Source of the DNA: Ehretia macrophylla
Lineage: Eukaryota; Streptophyta; Magnoliopsida; Boraginales; Ehretiaceae
Direction: 5' to 3'
Assembly (NCBI GenBank): GCA_037974665.1
Contig: CM075777.1
Location: 13,973,001 to 14,037,000, forward strand
DNA: 64,000 bases
Positions 35,518-51,111 of the stretch are shown here, piece after piece. The position numbers and the translations under genes were made by a program. The notes below the pieces were generated by a model. It made no database searches. It was not told the DNA's origin and worked only from the letters and a program-made list of their open reading frames with translations. Positions within the stretch are counted from its first letter, which is position 1, and every line of letters starts with the position of its first letter.

Positions 35518-38500
35518 TCAGAAAACAGAACAGTACAGCAAGCTTAACAGCAACAAGATGGTCAAAGACAAATTGGTACTTAGGCTGCAGCCACGAGACA
35601 ACGAGTGAGCACCAACTAAATGTACTGACCCAGTAATTTCATCCTTAAGTTTGATGCTTGACGAACCTGCAGTGACCCAGAACTTAAAACGTAAATAAGA
35701 TTATCGAAAAAGAGCTTAAATCTTGTAGGCAGCAAGATTCACCATCTCTTTGGATTGAAACAGATGTATAATGACTTTTTAACTATTACTTATGATACAA
35801 AAAAAGTTAAGATAAAATTAATCGATTTCAAATAACAAATAGATCCCCTTTGCCCCCCGAACACCCTTCTCAAAGATATAAACAATAAACATAAAAGCAC
35901 ATGCACGTTGAAAAAAGAAAAACCAAATAAAAATAGGAAAAAAACATAGACAAACATAATTGTTGGCGATCCAAATTCAAAAGAGTTGGTTTATTATCAT
36001 TAAAAAATTTCTTTCACATAAACAACGTTAAAGGTGCTTAAAATATAATTTCTTATGACACAAATTATTTGGACTAACAATGAAGAAAGTCATCATTCGC
36101 TTCGTTAAAGAATGTAAAATGAAAATATACGCAAAACGTTACTATAATCCCAATTGTGGGAATTTATCAATGTGATTTTGCATCAATATAAATGTCATTT
36201 TGACACCATAAAGACATTATTTCATGTACAAATAAGATATGATATAGCCACTTGTTAGCAAATCAGAGGTCACACTGTGATGTTCCTTTTCTAGAATCTT
36301 GAGAATGAACCAGGTGATCATATAAATGTATCGGTTCACATTGTAAACTCTATATTTGATAAATCAGGCCAAAGTGATACATATGGAGCTTCATAGCCCT
36401 TAAAATCACTACAGAAGTTGCAGATACATATCGCATCAGACAAATATCATCCAATATCCTTAAATTCTTGGTGGCTACTATGAACTAACCATATCCCATT
36501 TGATGCAATGTAAAACCTTCATTTCGTTAAAATTTTATAAGTAAGAAAGAATTAGAGTTTATAAAAACAAACATGCTCCAGATACTCAAGTACTTCTCCT
36601 TAAATATACAATGCTTTACTATTTCTGGAATATATAACAATGATTAAAGCATATTGTAGCAATTACTTCAAAAAGGTGAAAATATGTCCCTGACAATGAT
36701 TCCAGAAATTCGTAGAAACACCAAGTGATTGAAACAAGAAAAAGCCTCGACTCTACATTTCATTTCCCTTTTTCTTACCATAATTGTCATGTATCAACTG
36801 TTTTGACATAATGGTTTAAATGCACAATTTTTGTCACGGCATTAGGGTAATAACTTAACTAATTTGAGATTGCTAGACATGCAGCTTCTGCATAAGAACG
36901 AACGTAAACTCAAACTCGTATACTTACAGTTATATTCTGTCCATCCAATGGTTTGGTTTTCAAGGTCATATAGGACTAGCTTGCTTGAGAGAACCAGATC
37001 TGCAAAAAATCATAATTCGTCAAGGCTTTAGCATAGAAATAAGGTTAAGGGTCTCTCTCATGGGAACATATAACAAACATATCCATATAAGGGCCTACAA
37101 GATAACCTACAACACATCACCACAGTTCAAAATTGACAATAATTGAACTGTCATAAGGAGGCTACAGATGAAAATTAGAGGTAGAAGTAGCAATATTACA
37201 GTATACTTAGTTTGCCTAATTTACATATTTCTCCTTTAAAGCAGTGATTCCTGCCACTTGATCCATAGTGAAGTTAGTAAACAAATGGTTGCGAAACGTA
37301 TAGATGGTATTAAGTGACCACCTCATCTAAAAGCTTAAGTTGTTAGAGAGGGGTTTTGTTATATTATTATCTTCAACATGCCCCCGCACGTACAGGTGTA
37401 GTTAGTTTTTTTGAGCCTTGCACTTAGATAGTTTTAATGTTTTAAATGGGTAGCCCAGTTTTGAACCCAAGACCTTTGGGTACCTAGGTTTTGATACTAT
37501 GTTAAGAATCATGAGTTTGCATCTTAAAACCAATTGGTGCTAAGTGGAGTAGCCCAAGATCTTATAAGGAGGTCTAAGAATTTATGTTTCTCCGATGTGG
37601 GATAAGTGTATTATTCTAACAAATGGCAACCAGATTGGACATGAAAGTCTCCAATTCAAATTTACATAGGTTGGATAGCTGCACTGTTAGAGGGTAAAGT
37701 ACTAAAGTCAAAAGTCAAACGACAAACACTACAACATAGACAGAAGCACACAAAGAGGTTCTCAAAGATAGAAGACATCTGCAGCATTTAGCTTTGAGAA
37801 AACCTTCAAATAAAGGGAGCCTGTATCCAGAAGCAATGTTAAACTTGCAATCGCAGAAAAATATAATGCTCAATCAGTGACAACCACCATTATAATCAAC
37901 TGACAAACAAAAAATTGTAGTGCAGAAATAATAAAGTCATGTCCGAGTCTGAATTGATCAAATACGATGTTAAGCAGCCAAAGCTAAGTTTTGGTTAAAT
38001 AAAGTTTAATCAACAGATATTACTATCATAAGATAAACAATATCTAAGTTTGTGAAATTTAAGATTATCTGATAGTCACTTGTGAAAAAAAAAAAAAAAA
38101 TTAACAATGATCTAGAGCTTACCTCCCAGAATGGTAAAGTTCGCTTTGTCCCTGGATAGTATCCCACTGTTTTGCCAACCAATACACATCAAATCTTCCT
38201 ACAAAAGCAGTAGAGACATGAAAATTTCCATATAAACACGGAAACAATGTTAAGTATGATGTCTCAAGATAAAGCAGCACATTAATAAATACGAAAAGCA
38301 GCACTACCTGTAGCAAGGAACTATGTTATTCAAACTCTTCTATTTACCCTGAACTGCCAAGGTCAGGCACCTGATGCTCTGACAAAAATATGTCTATGTC
38401 CGACAAGGCCTAAGACTGCTTATTCCTTCTCAAAAGCTGACTCCGAATGCCCTTCTTACTGTAAATATGTAAAGAAGCACTACCTATAGCAAGGAACTAT

Positions 38501-41500
38501 GTTATTCAAACTCTTCTATTTACCCTGAAGTGCCAAGGTCAGGCACCTGACGCTCTGATAAAAATATGTCTATGTCCGACACTCCAAACTTGAGATAGGT
38601 CATTCTGACCTCTTGAAGTGAACACTCCAGTAGTATCTACATGAGAAAGAGCCTCTTTATGCGAATCCTAGGAAGAGACTAAAATCTTATTCAGAACTTA
38701 AAAAGGAGAATCACTTCTTCGAAAAGATTTGAGGAAGCTTACAGTCATAATAAGTTAATTATAATTACACAAACAAAATATTGTTCAGTTTTCCCATGAA
38801 AGAGGTTTCCTGGTCCCCATACCCACAAATCTGACAGCTAGACAGACACCCGCACCGACTCTCGTAAGCAAATCCATGTAACATAAGCAAGGAATATCAG
38901 AAAATAGGTGAGGAGAACATGATTAAAGTTCTCCTCACATAGAGTTGGGTTTTCATTTTTCACCCTTTCCCCCTCCGGTTTGCTAGTGCTGAAATATATA
39001 ACCAGAGAGACGATGTTCCCGGAGCTAGCTACCTGAATCAGTTACTATAACAGCCGCAGCTTTGAATCCATGGCAGTTCCCAAGACACTTCCCCTTGTCT
39101 ACCTACCCCCTCTCCCGCAGCCAACTTCTTAACATCCACCCCTACCCACTCTAGGAGCAGGTTCCTAAATGAAGAAATGATCGAATAGGTCTCCCAAGTA
39201 AACATTATATATTTCAATATCTTCCAAATGTTGAAACATCAACAAGAAACTAATATATATTGTATCTGTCATGCGCCAATGCATGAATTTTCGCCAAGTA
39301 CAGTTCAACTTCACATGGTTAAGTTCACTTGGTCTCGCTTCAGTAGTCTAGAAAAAAGAGTATTGGTGTAAAGCCATCATAGAATTTTATCAACATCTCT
39401 CCAGTCCGCCAAATACTGTTTCGTTATTAACTGAAAAGACATAATTAGACACATCAGATTACCCGCACTCCATTGCCCTTCTCCCTCCACCTTAACACAA
39501 ATCCTTGATGTTTCCAGAAACAGCCCACAAGCCTTAGACGAGATTAGCAAGAGATCCGATAGAAATCTACTCACCAAAAAATTTAGAAGCAACAATCAAC
39601 ACTTTATGTCTTGCTTGCAGATAAAAATAGAACAATACATACAACCCCAAGTTTAAACTGCTTCTCTTACAGCTTTTCATGAAGAGATGTACATTTCCTC
39701 AGTGCTTTGTTTTCGCATAGGGCCTTCCCAGGAAAAGAATTGCTACTCTTTTGACTAATCAAGACCAACCTTTATTTTCTTCCTTGTTATTGCTTTCTAA
39801 AGTTCAAGATTGTGCTCAGTCTGGTAACCAAATGTTCAATAAGAGTGTGTTTAGCATAAAATATAATTAAAATACTATAAAAAAGATGCAATTTAAAGCA
39901 AGTAGACTATATCTTGGGACAACTTAAAAAGGAAAAGAGGACATTCAATTCGGGACAGAGGGAGTAAATTTTTTAGGTAGTTAATGATTAGTATTATAGT
40001 ATTAGATTTTCTAATAAAAGAGTTCAGGTGCTACTAAAAATCGGGTTTCTTGAAGTCCATATAGCTAGTATAATGCTTTCAATTAGTTGCTAAAACAAGC
40101 ATCATAGACTTCCCAACAATTTCACTGTCTTGAACCTTGTCATGCACTTCTAATTAGGTGATCAGCCACATTTTGTTTCATACTTTGCCCAAAAAATTTC
40201 CTCTGGCCCCATTACTATAACAAGCTTCTGAAACCAAAAACCCCATAAGAGTGCCCCTGCACTGTCAGTGGCACAGTTCATAGCTGCAAATTCAAGCTCC
40301 CAACACCTTTTTCTCCCCCACATATTTTGACATTTTTTATACACAAAAAACCCAGAAATGTTAAATTTTCTTCCCTATACTGACACAAAACATAGCCAAA
40401 CTAAGGCCAAAATACACTAATGTGAGTATGAAACAACCTAAAGATGACTTAAGTTATTAGCTCAGGGGGTCAAACGAGAAAGAATTGACCTCTGATGCTG
40501 CAGGTGGCTTGCTATGTACAGAGAAGAAACCAAACCAAGCCTTATCCCACTAGGAGGGGTCGGCTAGTATGCAGAGAATAAACAAAAGAGAAAAATGACT
40601 TTTTTTATCTCACCACATGCTCCACATCGGTTATCGAAACTAGCTACTTAAAGCAGTAGCCCACTTATCCTTATTTGGTGCGAGTGAACTCAAACCAAAT
40701 AACATTCAAATGATAGGTCAGCCAAATGATGGTCACATGGCATAAAAATGAAAGAAAAAGATACTGGACAGTCAGACTCCTCAGCACTCCTGTGTCCTGC
40801 TTACAATATAACTACGCTAACTGGAAAACTAAGCACTTTGAAGCACCAAATGTCGCCAGGACTGAACTATGCTGGAAAGAATATCACGCTCAAGATACAA
40901 ACTAAATTTACTTCCTAACTCAAACATTTTATCAGAAAATTCAAAAGTTCTAATACAGAATTTAAGATAATACAAGTAAAACATAATGAGAAGCTGAACA
41001 GCTTCTAATCAAGACATAACATGAAATTATAGGTTAAAATCCCACATACAGATAGCAAGTAACCGTGGAAAAGGAAATCTCAATATGGAAGAAGATACTT
41101 ACAAAGGGAAATAGATACTCGTGGGGATAGACCTTTAAAAGAAGAGAGTTATCAAAATGAAGAGTCACTGGGGGAAATCCATCATCGACACTGCAAAAGA
41201 TGGTAGCAAAAATTATTCCATTGCACATTTATTTGCTCAGCATATCCAAACCCTACCACTAATCAAGTACAAATGATTTAGAGGACCAGACTCCAGAGAA
41301 CAGAAAAATAACTAGGTAATGAATGATAAACCTAACTTTTGTCAGTTACTCAGATTTTAATAGTATTTATTTTCACTACTACATACTTGCTTGAACTTGG
41401 CACGAGGGGAGAGGAAGGGACTAAACTCTTCAGGTAGGGGAAGTAACCTTATTCTCTTTAAGTTACTTATGAGATATAACAAATAAGAATCAGATAAAAA

Positions 41501-44500
41501 CACTACAGACATAAGAAAAGCACAAGCTAGTAACCGATGCTTGGAGTAGCCCCTCTGTATGAGCCCCCTTTCGCAAGGGATATACCAAGAGCATATTTTG
41601 AGCCAATTAAGCGGGTATCGAATACATATCTAAGATCTGAGTCCTGACCAACATAAACCCACAGAGACAAAGCATAGAATTCCAATCCCACTTTTGGTTT
41701 AGCCAGTTATCCCTTCCCAACCAATAGAATAGCAGGACAGTAAGAGCAAGCAACTCATATAGGTATAATTGTCAGAGAGCAAAAAACTGGCTCCAAAGTA
41801 TACCTGTCAGAAAAATCAAAGCATGTATACTGGTCATGAAGCTTTCGAAGTCTCAAATCAGGTTGCCAGGAGAGTATCTAATAGAATTATAAAAGATGAT
41901 AACTGTAAGCTTTATTTGCTCTGAGAGTAGAAGCACCAGGGAGAAGACAAAATATATCAAATTGACTACCTGTTTCACTAAAGGGTCATATATGACCTCC
42001 GGAAGATAGGCCAAGGTTGTACCAATATCAATTACCGCCCCATTCTTGTCACCAAGCATATATGAATCCATGGAAAAATTCAGAAAGTCACGACCAACTT
42101 GAACTGCCGTCATATTAACGTTGTAGTGTGGCCTAAATTTGTTTTAACAAAAAGAATGTTAGTGCACTCCATTGGAAAACTCAAAATAAAACAAATGAAG
42201 TATAAATCATTAGCGAAAAAGAAAAGTCCACGTCAGAGAAGGAAACTACGTACTAGAGGTATCAGGGACATGAACATGTATGAGACGATACGAAGAACAT
42301 GATACCCTAAATCTCCAACAAACTTGAACAATGTGCATAATGATCCTAATTTGTCTGAGCCATTAATATTCTTCGGAATAAAGATAACAGTATGATTACG
42401 ATAAAGTTAAAAGTGCCAAAGATAGGTCAGTGTGAATCCAGGTCCACATGGGGATACAAAGGAAGTAAAATTAAAAGGATCAAAACTCTGAAAACCCTAA
42501 ACCACGAGCAAAGCACTAAAACAATTGCATCAGAAGCATATCAGAGGCTTGGTTAGACAATGCAGTTATGTGACTGTAAAAACATGTCATCCTCCATAAG
42601 AGAAACTAAACCTCATAATTGCAACATGAAGGATAAGGTTCAGTATACCTCATAGAAGGAGAATAAGATGTGCAGTCACTCAACATCCCAAGACATTTTT
42701 AGCATATCAGTTAGAAACACTTGGGTGCAGCAACCACTCCCTAACCCACCTCCTTCCAATAAGGAAAAAAGAAGAAAAAGTAATACTCTGGTGGAGCAAA
42801 TGTTCTCAGTTCTCTTCTTTTTTTTTTTTCTTTTTTTTTTTTTCCGGATGTGCGTGTGAGAGAGAGGGTTGGGTTTGGGTAGGGGGGAGGAAATTAAGGG
42901 AAAATGTTCATATACACCAACATCAGCATGAAGTCATTTAGCTCCAGCAAAAAAATGACCAGTAATCCTTGGCATAAAGACGAAATGACCAGACTACCGC
43001 TAGAAATTGAATAACTAAAATAGCAAATAAGCTAAATAACCAGAATAAGATTCTAAAGTCTACCCCTAGAAATTGAATAACTAAAATAGAAAATAAGCTA
43101 AATAACCATAGAAAGGCTCAAAAGGATCCAAAGACTGGATTCCTAAAACCGCTGCGTCTGAGACCAGAACTTCCCAACATTGCTTAGTCCTAAAAATGCT
43201 TTTTCTTGGTCACCATCAAAAGATCTAGCATCCTGATTTAAGCTTCAGGAGTAAATTCTGTACAATAATATAAGAAATGAAGTGAAAGCACATTTGTCAA
43301 GGCCTAATGCTTTTATATAGTTAATGCGGAACACGATAGGAGAAAATTTAGGAAAAAGAGTTATCAAACCAAACACAAGTGGAAGATCAAATACATTAGG
43401 ATTCTACTTTATTTTAGATTGATTTGGACTATTTTACCTTGTCCTACCTTGGTTAGGACTACCTTATTCTATATAGATTAGGATCACCTTATCCTAGAAG
43501 GATTAGGATTAGATTAGCTAGTATAAATAGGTGGCTTTGTAGCCTATTTCAGACACCTTTCAATTTATCTTTCTTCAGAGATTGTTATTTTTCTCTAGCA
43601 TCCTAGAGTTTTATTATTTTAATAATATCCTTGTAGCGAGGCATTTTCTAGAACGTATCTAGAATTGCTTTCGTTTTGCATCAATAGTTGAGACCTACAA
43701 CACCCTAAGTTGGCTTCATTACATTCGATACATCAACAATTAGATAAAATCAAAAGGAACAACATTGTAATGGAAGTAAAATATTAGATGAGAATTGCAT
43801 GCCAAAATCTGAGAGAAACTGCTGGAGCTTTTGAAGAAAGTTTATCTCTAAACATGAAAGCAAAATTAAACTAATAGATCCAGAAATCCTAAATCAATCT
43901 ATTAATGGCTTTTCAGTCCTCTCTGGACATCTTCCTCCGGTTATTATGTAAAAGAATCAGAACTGAGAAAGTGATCAGATAACAATCATACTTGCAAACT
44001 ACCATAAAAACCAGTTCAGATAAAAATTGCTAGGTCAACAAGAAAAAGAAACCATTATTAAGAGAAATTACATTCATAAAGAGAAATAGACATACTGGTT
44101 TGGGACCAATGGTGTTGTGTTGACTTTCGGTTGAACAACATGTCCGATGGCGAAAATACCGCCACCATTTACACCATCTAAACAATGTGCAAACATTTTT
44201 TTGACTCTCCCAGATGAAGCTAGCTGTGAAATCATTGATGAATTAGATTTTCCAAAACCAAGTATCCCATCAAGTGCGTCATCAGAAGAACCTAAATCCT
44301 CAAATTGACCAGCACCACAACTGCACAAGACATCAGAATTGGTGGATGAGCAACAAACATACACCATTTTACAGCTAATAGAGAACAAAACTAACTAACA
44401 AAAGATAGTATATCATGCCCTTTAAATTAATTACTTCTCCAACCCAATTCACAATCACAGTTATCAAGAATTCAGATCAGTAGAGCAAAACCAATGGTAT

Positions 44501-47500
44501 ATCAATATGAACGAAACGAAAAAAAAAATTAGGAAAAGTGGGTTCAATTTAATGAGGAATTAATTTCGATAACCAAGAAAGTTTTCCTTAGATGGATTGT
44601 CATAAGAAGTTTTACAAGAGGAAGAACCCAATGAATTTTCCATAAGACGTTCCTTGCATAGAATCCACAGAGTTAAAGCAGTCTCATCCACTGAGAGGAG
44701 CTTTGATGCAACAGCAAACAAATATCACAGAAGTATGTGAGTGTTACAAGCAGGATGGATCAGCGGATGGGGAGGGATTGAGATTATGATCCCAGCCTAT
44801 GGGAAAATGTTGTCAGTTAATCAGGATAAAAGATAACAGGCACACAGGCACCTTCCAAAATGCATACCATTTAAATTGTCAAGATAAACAAAGAAGAAAA
44901 TCAATTAAGCTCAACTCTGCAGGTGTAATACTTTCTTCTCAAGGTCAATTCTTAACAAAATTGTAAATTTAGCGATCATTTTGGTCACCAACATGAAGAA
45001 AGGCAGAAACCACCACAATGAAATTGATCAGTTGATTCTCTCAAATCTCCATAAAAGCTCAGCTTCAGCTAAGCGAATCTCAGTGGAAATTTGACTGAGG
45101 ACATCAATGTTTATGTACTACTAATCCCTCAAAGTTTATCAGGGAAAAGAAAATAAAATAAAATAAAACAAAGAAGCTCTTTGGTTCCTTTCTCTCCTTC
45201 CATTTAGAAGCCCTTTGGTTCCTTTCTCTCCACCATGTCCAAAACATATAAGGAGTTACCGTATCCAGGTAGCAGAATAACTTTTCCTTTCCGTTATAAG
45301 CTCCAATTTGAGAAGTAATTGAAATAGTATATACTATATTGCACTATCCAGGACATCCGACAAAGACAAACCAAAACGACCAAAGTGAGCTTGAAACCCA
45401 CAATGCAAAAGTAAATGATCGGTGGTTTCCTCATTCTTCCTGCATAAAACACAGTAATTGGCATATGTCTGCCCTCTTTTCCTCACATACTCTCATGGAC
45501 CACCTCCCTTGCAAATTAAGTTAGCATTTTTAGTGCACAGGTCATCCACAGTGATATCAGCAGAACGTAGAATGTAATTACAACCCTATGACTTACTTTC
45601 CACTTCATCTTATCATTGTTGCAAAATGAATTTTTTAAGCAGCTTCAGACTTGCTTCCTTTCCCAGTCTTGGAGAGCCCTTCAAAAATCACAGTCCTTTG
45701 TTATTTTTCTTTCTTTTCTCTTTTTGTCCAAAAACCACCTTGAAATGGTGGGGGTTGGGCATAGACCCCTAACTACATGATTAAGATAATCATAACTGAG
45801 AGAAATCACAATTTTCTAAAACTGAGAAACCTAAAAGCAATAACTGAGAGAAATCACAATATTCTAAAACTGAGAAACCTGCAAGCTATTTTCTAAGATA
45901 AGGACATGATATCCCTTCTTGGAACTAAGCAGAGTTACAGAACTCATGCCAACCCCAATAACACTTTTGCTTTTCCTAGCTAATAAACCATATGAGCTTT
46001 AGTATTGTTGATAATACATTATCCTTCTCCATTATACTTGGGATTAATTACATTCCTTAGAACTACACATTATCAACAAAAATATAGCAGTATCATAAGA
46101 GATACTAAGAGGCCAAAGTATTACGATTTATCTCGTCATAATCCCCATAAGTCCAATCATCTCTAAAACTATATTCACGTTTAATATCATAAGAGCTACT
46201 AAAAGGCCAAAGTATTACGATTTATCTCGTCATAATCCCCACAAGTCCAATCATCTCTAAAACTATATTCACGTTTAAACATCTTCGCATCGACCACTTG
46301 GATGCAATCTGAAAACCTAGCAATAAGCCCTGGCTCCAGCAACCCATCTTTTTCAGCAAGAACAGCATTGCTTAAAGTAGTGCTCAAATGAGTTTCAGAT
46401 ATTGAGTTCCTCTAAGAAAATAACATTTGATATGATATTTTCACATCATTGTAGCATTTTCTGCTAACAAAATCTATGTACTGCTACAGGATGGTGCAAA
46501 TCCAGGCTATGCCAATGGAAACACCTACTCAATGTAGTTATGTTATGTTATTTATAATTTCAGCCTGAGAAATGAAGCCTTTGGCTTTTCATATCCCTAA
46601 ACGCAACTCTAAGGGAGTCAAGACAGCCGTTTGCTGCTGATACTAAAACAACTACACACCATGAAGTTCTAATTGTTGTCCCTGGGCTTAAATCATGACT
46701 AGCATTTGATGAATCTTACAGGGAGGCTTTTGCATCTATGGGCATCTAACTACCACATATGTTGACTTGATAAACCAAGGAAATAAACCTTAGGTAACAC
46801 TTGCATTCCACTCTCACCATCGCATATGAGCTTAGACACCATTTAGAATGCGACTGTAAATCAAAGAAAACTTTCATAATGACACGGCTCAAGCTAACCT
46901 AACCTTGAAGTTGATAAAGTTTATATAATCCTCTTCACATTTGTTGCTTCTTAAATCAAATTATGGCCTGCATGAACTGAACATATCAGTACAGATAACA
47001 GCAAACCACAACATAAGAGAAGTAGCGTATAACATTGGCAAGCATTATAACATCATGTTCAGCCACCAAACCACCAGAACTAAATTGAAAAGAATTGTCC
47101 AGGAGGAAAGACCATTGTGTTCACTTATAAAAAGAATACCATTTAAACTTAATCTAGGGATGTTTGCCTTCCTGTGGTTTCCTGGAGGATATCAATGTGG
47201 CATGTCTCCGAAAACATAGGTGCACAAATAATTTCAGCCTTGAATATTCTTATATTCTTTTGAAAAAGGACCTTCTATTTCTAATTTTGAAATTACAAGT
47301 GAAGTAGTTAGAAGAATACTTTTGCAAACTAAACCTAATATGCAATAACATTTAGACATAAATTGACTACAAGTCTACAACTATCACGTACGGCTCACTG
47401 TAATTGGAAGAAAAGATACAAGTGTGATCCTCAAACTCCCACAGCAAATTCTAACAAAGAAAACATTCCTACCTACTCAAAGCACAAGAGACACTATGCG

Positions 47501-50500
47501 TTAGTTTCAAAGCACAACACTCTAATCCCATATAAGAGGTGTTACGAAACTCATGAAATTCATAATCTAACTTTTTATATAAACTTGCCCTCATCAGGCT
47601 TGAAGGACAAGACTAGGAACAATCTGGTTGAAGAAAAAGTGGGGGTGCCCTGATTGAGGACAAGGTGAGGGAGAACTACTCAATATAGCTTGGACATGTT
47701 AGAAGGCAACCGGTGGAGGCATACTGTCAAGATATAGAGGTTGTACATAATAAGAGGGGATAAAGGAAGACGTAAGAAGAGGTGGATGGAGACACTCAAA
47801 AGATATCTCGCGTGCATGGAGCTAACATAGGAGAACAAAATGGCGCCGTCATATCCACATAACTGACCTCAACTAGTAGAATAAAGGCTTGATTTGGTTT
47901 GGGTAGGTTTGCCATCATCAAGCTTGAACAAAATCTCCCAACTGCCTAAGATGGAACATATCAGGATTAAACTGAAACTGCTGATATGTATTGGTAGGAT
48001 TTGATTTACTCATTACTCCTGTAGAACCGTAAAATTCTCCATTGGAGGAAATATGTTGGAGAACAGAAGAGGCAAAATACTATTCAGAGCCTTCTCCATC
48101 AAAGGGATAAATCATCAACGGACCTCACTTTCTGGAAAATGATGTACACACTGGCTACCAGAAGGTTTGTTGAATAGAATTAGATGCATCCGGAATACCT
48201 TTCACCCTTATAAACAATAAATCCAAGATAAGGATGGGTTGAAGAATTTAGGGCCAAGAAACTGAGGCATATTTATGTCCATGAACATTATAAAAGGCGA
48301 TCTTTCGCAACTGAAAGTACATTAAGCAAGAGGTTCAATAATTCACCAACAATCTTTTCTCTCTCCAACAAAGTGCACATTGCATCAACCATAAACAGCA
48401 TGTTCACACACCCCCCTGCACAACTCACCAGAGACCATTTCCATGACACTATCTTCTGTAAATGTAACCTCATCAAAAAGATTTCATACACTCCAGTTGG
48501 GTGACACAGCAATATAAAAACTGAGAGTCCAAGTAAGTCTTACTCCCCATTTAAAAAATCCAGTCATGAATAACTATTTTGGATGACAATTCTCAAGATT
48601 CTGAGCTTATGCACTTGGTATTGTATTCGGGAATGTAGTCCCTGAGAACGACTTATGCTTACCTTTAAGGGTTTCTTGGACAAAGGCATGGACAACATAC
48701 GAGCTCATTGTTCATCTACAACTTGTTTTGCCACTGCAGTGCTGGCTGATTATGGTTTCACATTCTCCCATGATATGACTTCCTTCAGCTTCTGCCGGTC
48801 AGCTTGTTATAATCAAATGGTTTATTTCTCTTTAAACTCCAAGTTTCTCGTGAAAATCTTCTTTGTGCCTATATTATTTTTTCTTTTAAATTGCTCGAGG
48901 CCAAGTTGCTGTGGGGATCAAAGTGATGGATTACAGGAGAGTACCTCGGGTGGGGCAGAGGTGTTGCAGCAACACATGACACCTAGTGGTGGTAGACAAC
49001 ATATAAGCAGGAAGAAATGGCAAAGGAGTATTGCCTTTACTGGATTTGACAATAATTAAAATAAAATATGTTGAGTTTTTCGTGAAAATTCTATCAGGAC
49101 CTGGCAAGCATCTTTGCCATTTGTGTAATTAAGCTTAAACCATCAACTCATGTAGCTATTACAACTGGTTACTGGTCAAGGGAGGTTGGATGATACAAAA
49201 AAAGAGAACAGGGTGTAATATGTTAGCAATACCAAAATTAAGTTGGAAAAGTAAATATTGCACAAAACTTTTGGTATTGGAATGAAATGCGAACATCTTA
49301 ACACTACTCAAGAAGTCTTACATCGTGCTTTTACTTTATTATACTTTCCCAGGAGTGGGGGGTCTAAAGGTCCTCCTTTATAACACAAAAGCAAATAACG
49401 GATAGGTAACGTGTATAGTTCATTATATAAAAGGATGACCATGAGAAGCTGGAAAGTAGTAACTCTGAAACATACCCAAAAATAACACTACCATTTGCTG
49501 ATTTGGTTTGGAGATCTCCAGAAACTCGATCATACTGCACCACGTCCTCAATAAAGTAGCCCAAGCTATAGCTACCATCTCCATAAACCTCTGTGTACAG
49601 GCAGGACTGATTTGTTCTACAAGTTGAAACTGTACCTCTAGTAATCTCTTTACAAAATTCTCGATCACAAGAGACCACACTGGAGGTTAGAGAATCCTTT
49701 GGGTCGTAGAGTGTAAGTTCCAGCTATTAAAGAGAAAGGTGAAACAAGAATCTTGTCAAAGCAACACTATTAACAGGTTGAAGAAATCTGAATAAAGAAA
49801 TTAAGATACATACACCATGGTAACCTCTTCTAGGACATTCACGGCACTGAATGCAATTGACCCACATTATGTCACTTCCTGTATCTACTTGCACATAGTA
49901 ATCCTTCGATGGTGTTCCAATTCCTATCTTAGCATAGTAAAGCCTACAATTCAAAGAGGAAAATAAAGTTAAAAACAGAAAGGAAATAAGCCTAATGATG
50001 CTTCACATAAATTTAATATAGGAATACACTACCATTTTATACATAGTCATACAATTTAGTGGAATTAATACATAGAAATGATCCAGAAACTCGTTAAATC
50101 ACGGCAGACGCCCAAAAATAAGTGGAAAGGAAACACCAAGATTTTCATGATTGATTCAGCACTTAATTCTCCATCCGACGCACATGGTCTTGACAATGCA
50201 TATCCTTGTATTCTTTCTTGCCAAAACATTGCAACAAAGAGGAATCCGGGGAGAAAAAAAAAAAAGGATAGACCATAAATATATTGATTCATATGAGAGC
50301 CTTTGCACATCAATATTTGAAAAGAAAATGACCACATAAGCAATCACATAGCACAATTATGTACAGCATTACAATGTTGTACCCTGTACTCGAAATCATA
50401 TAAGCTTTTAAATCAATGCACAGGCACAAGAATAAGCAACGTGACTGTTCCATGCAATAACAGAATAAGATGCTTGGTGAATATCAATCTGTATCTATGT

Positions 50501-51066
50501 ACCAACATATATTTATTGATGCATGAAACATTATATGCAGTTATGGAGTTATGGACATTAATAAAAATAAAACGAGATGAGGCCACTAATACATGTAAAC
50601 CGCATGCATATACCAATGAGACTACAAAGATAGGTAACAACTAAAGAACAAGGTATAAAACCTCAATGCATCATCTATACAGAAACAGATGTACGAATAT
50701 ATAACTAGAATATATAAATTAAAAATTACACTGAGCGCCAGATTGATTTATACCTGCGCATTCTCAGGCATACCGTAACAAATAACATTGAAAATGTATT
50801 ATCAGTTGGTCAGTTCCACATCACTTAAGACATACACGGAACAATATTAATATTGTGCAATGTACAACCGCTAGAGTGCAACATACAAACATCTGTAGGA
50901 ATCTATACTAGTACTAAGTTGAAATTCATGCATGTTGCATTTACATGATACAGAAGGCAACAAGAGAGTAGCCAAGAGCAGTACAACTGCTAAAGCACAA
51001 AATACCACACATTTCTGCATAACTTACATGTAGTTATGTCTGTATACATGCATATGCATACAGACG

Positions 51067-51111
<45 letters not shown>

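Noticed and set aside
48655-49059. 134-residue plus-strand frame
   Set aside because: No recognisable domain or family feature, and it lies antisense within the large protease intron.
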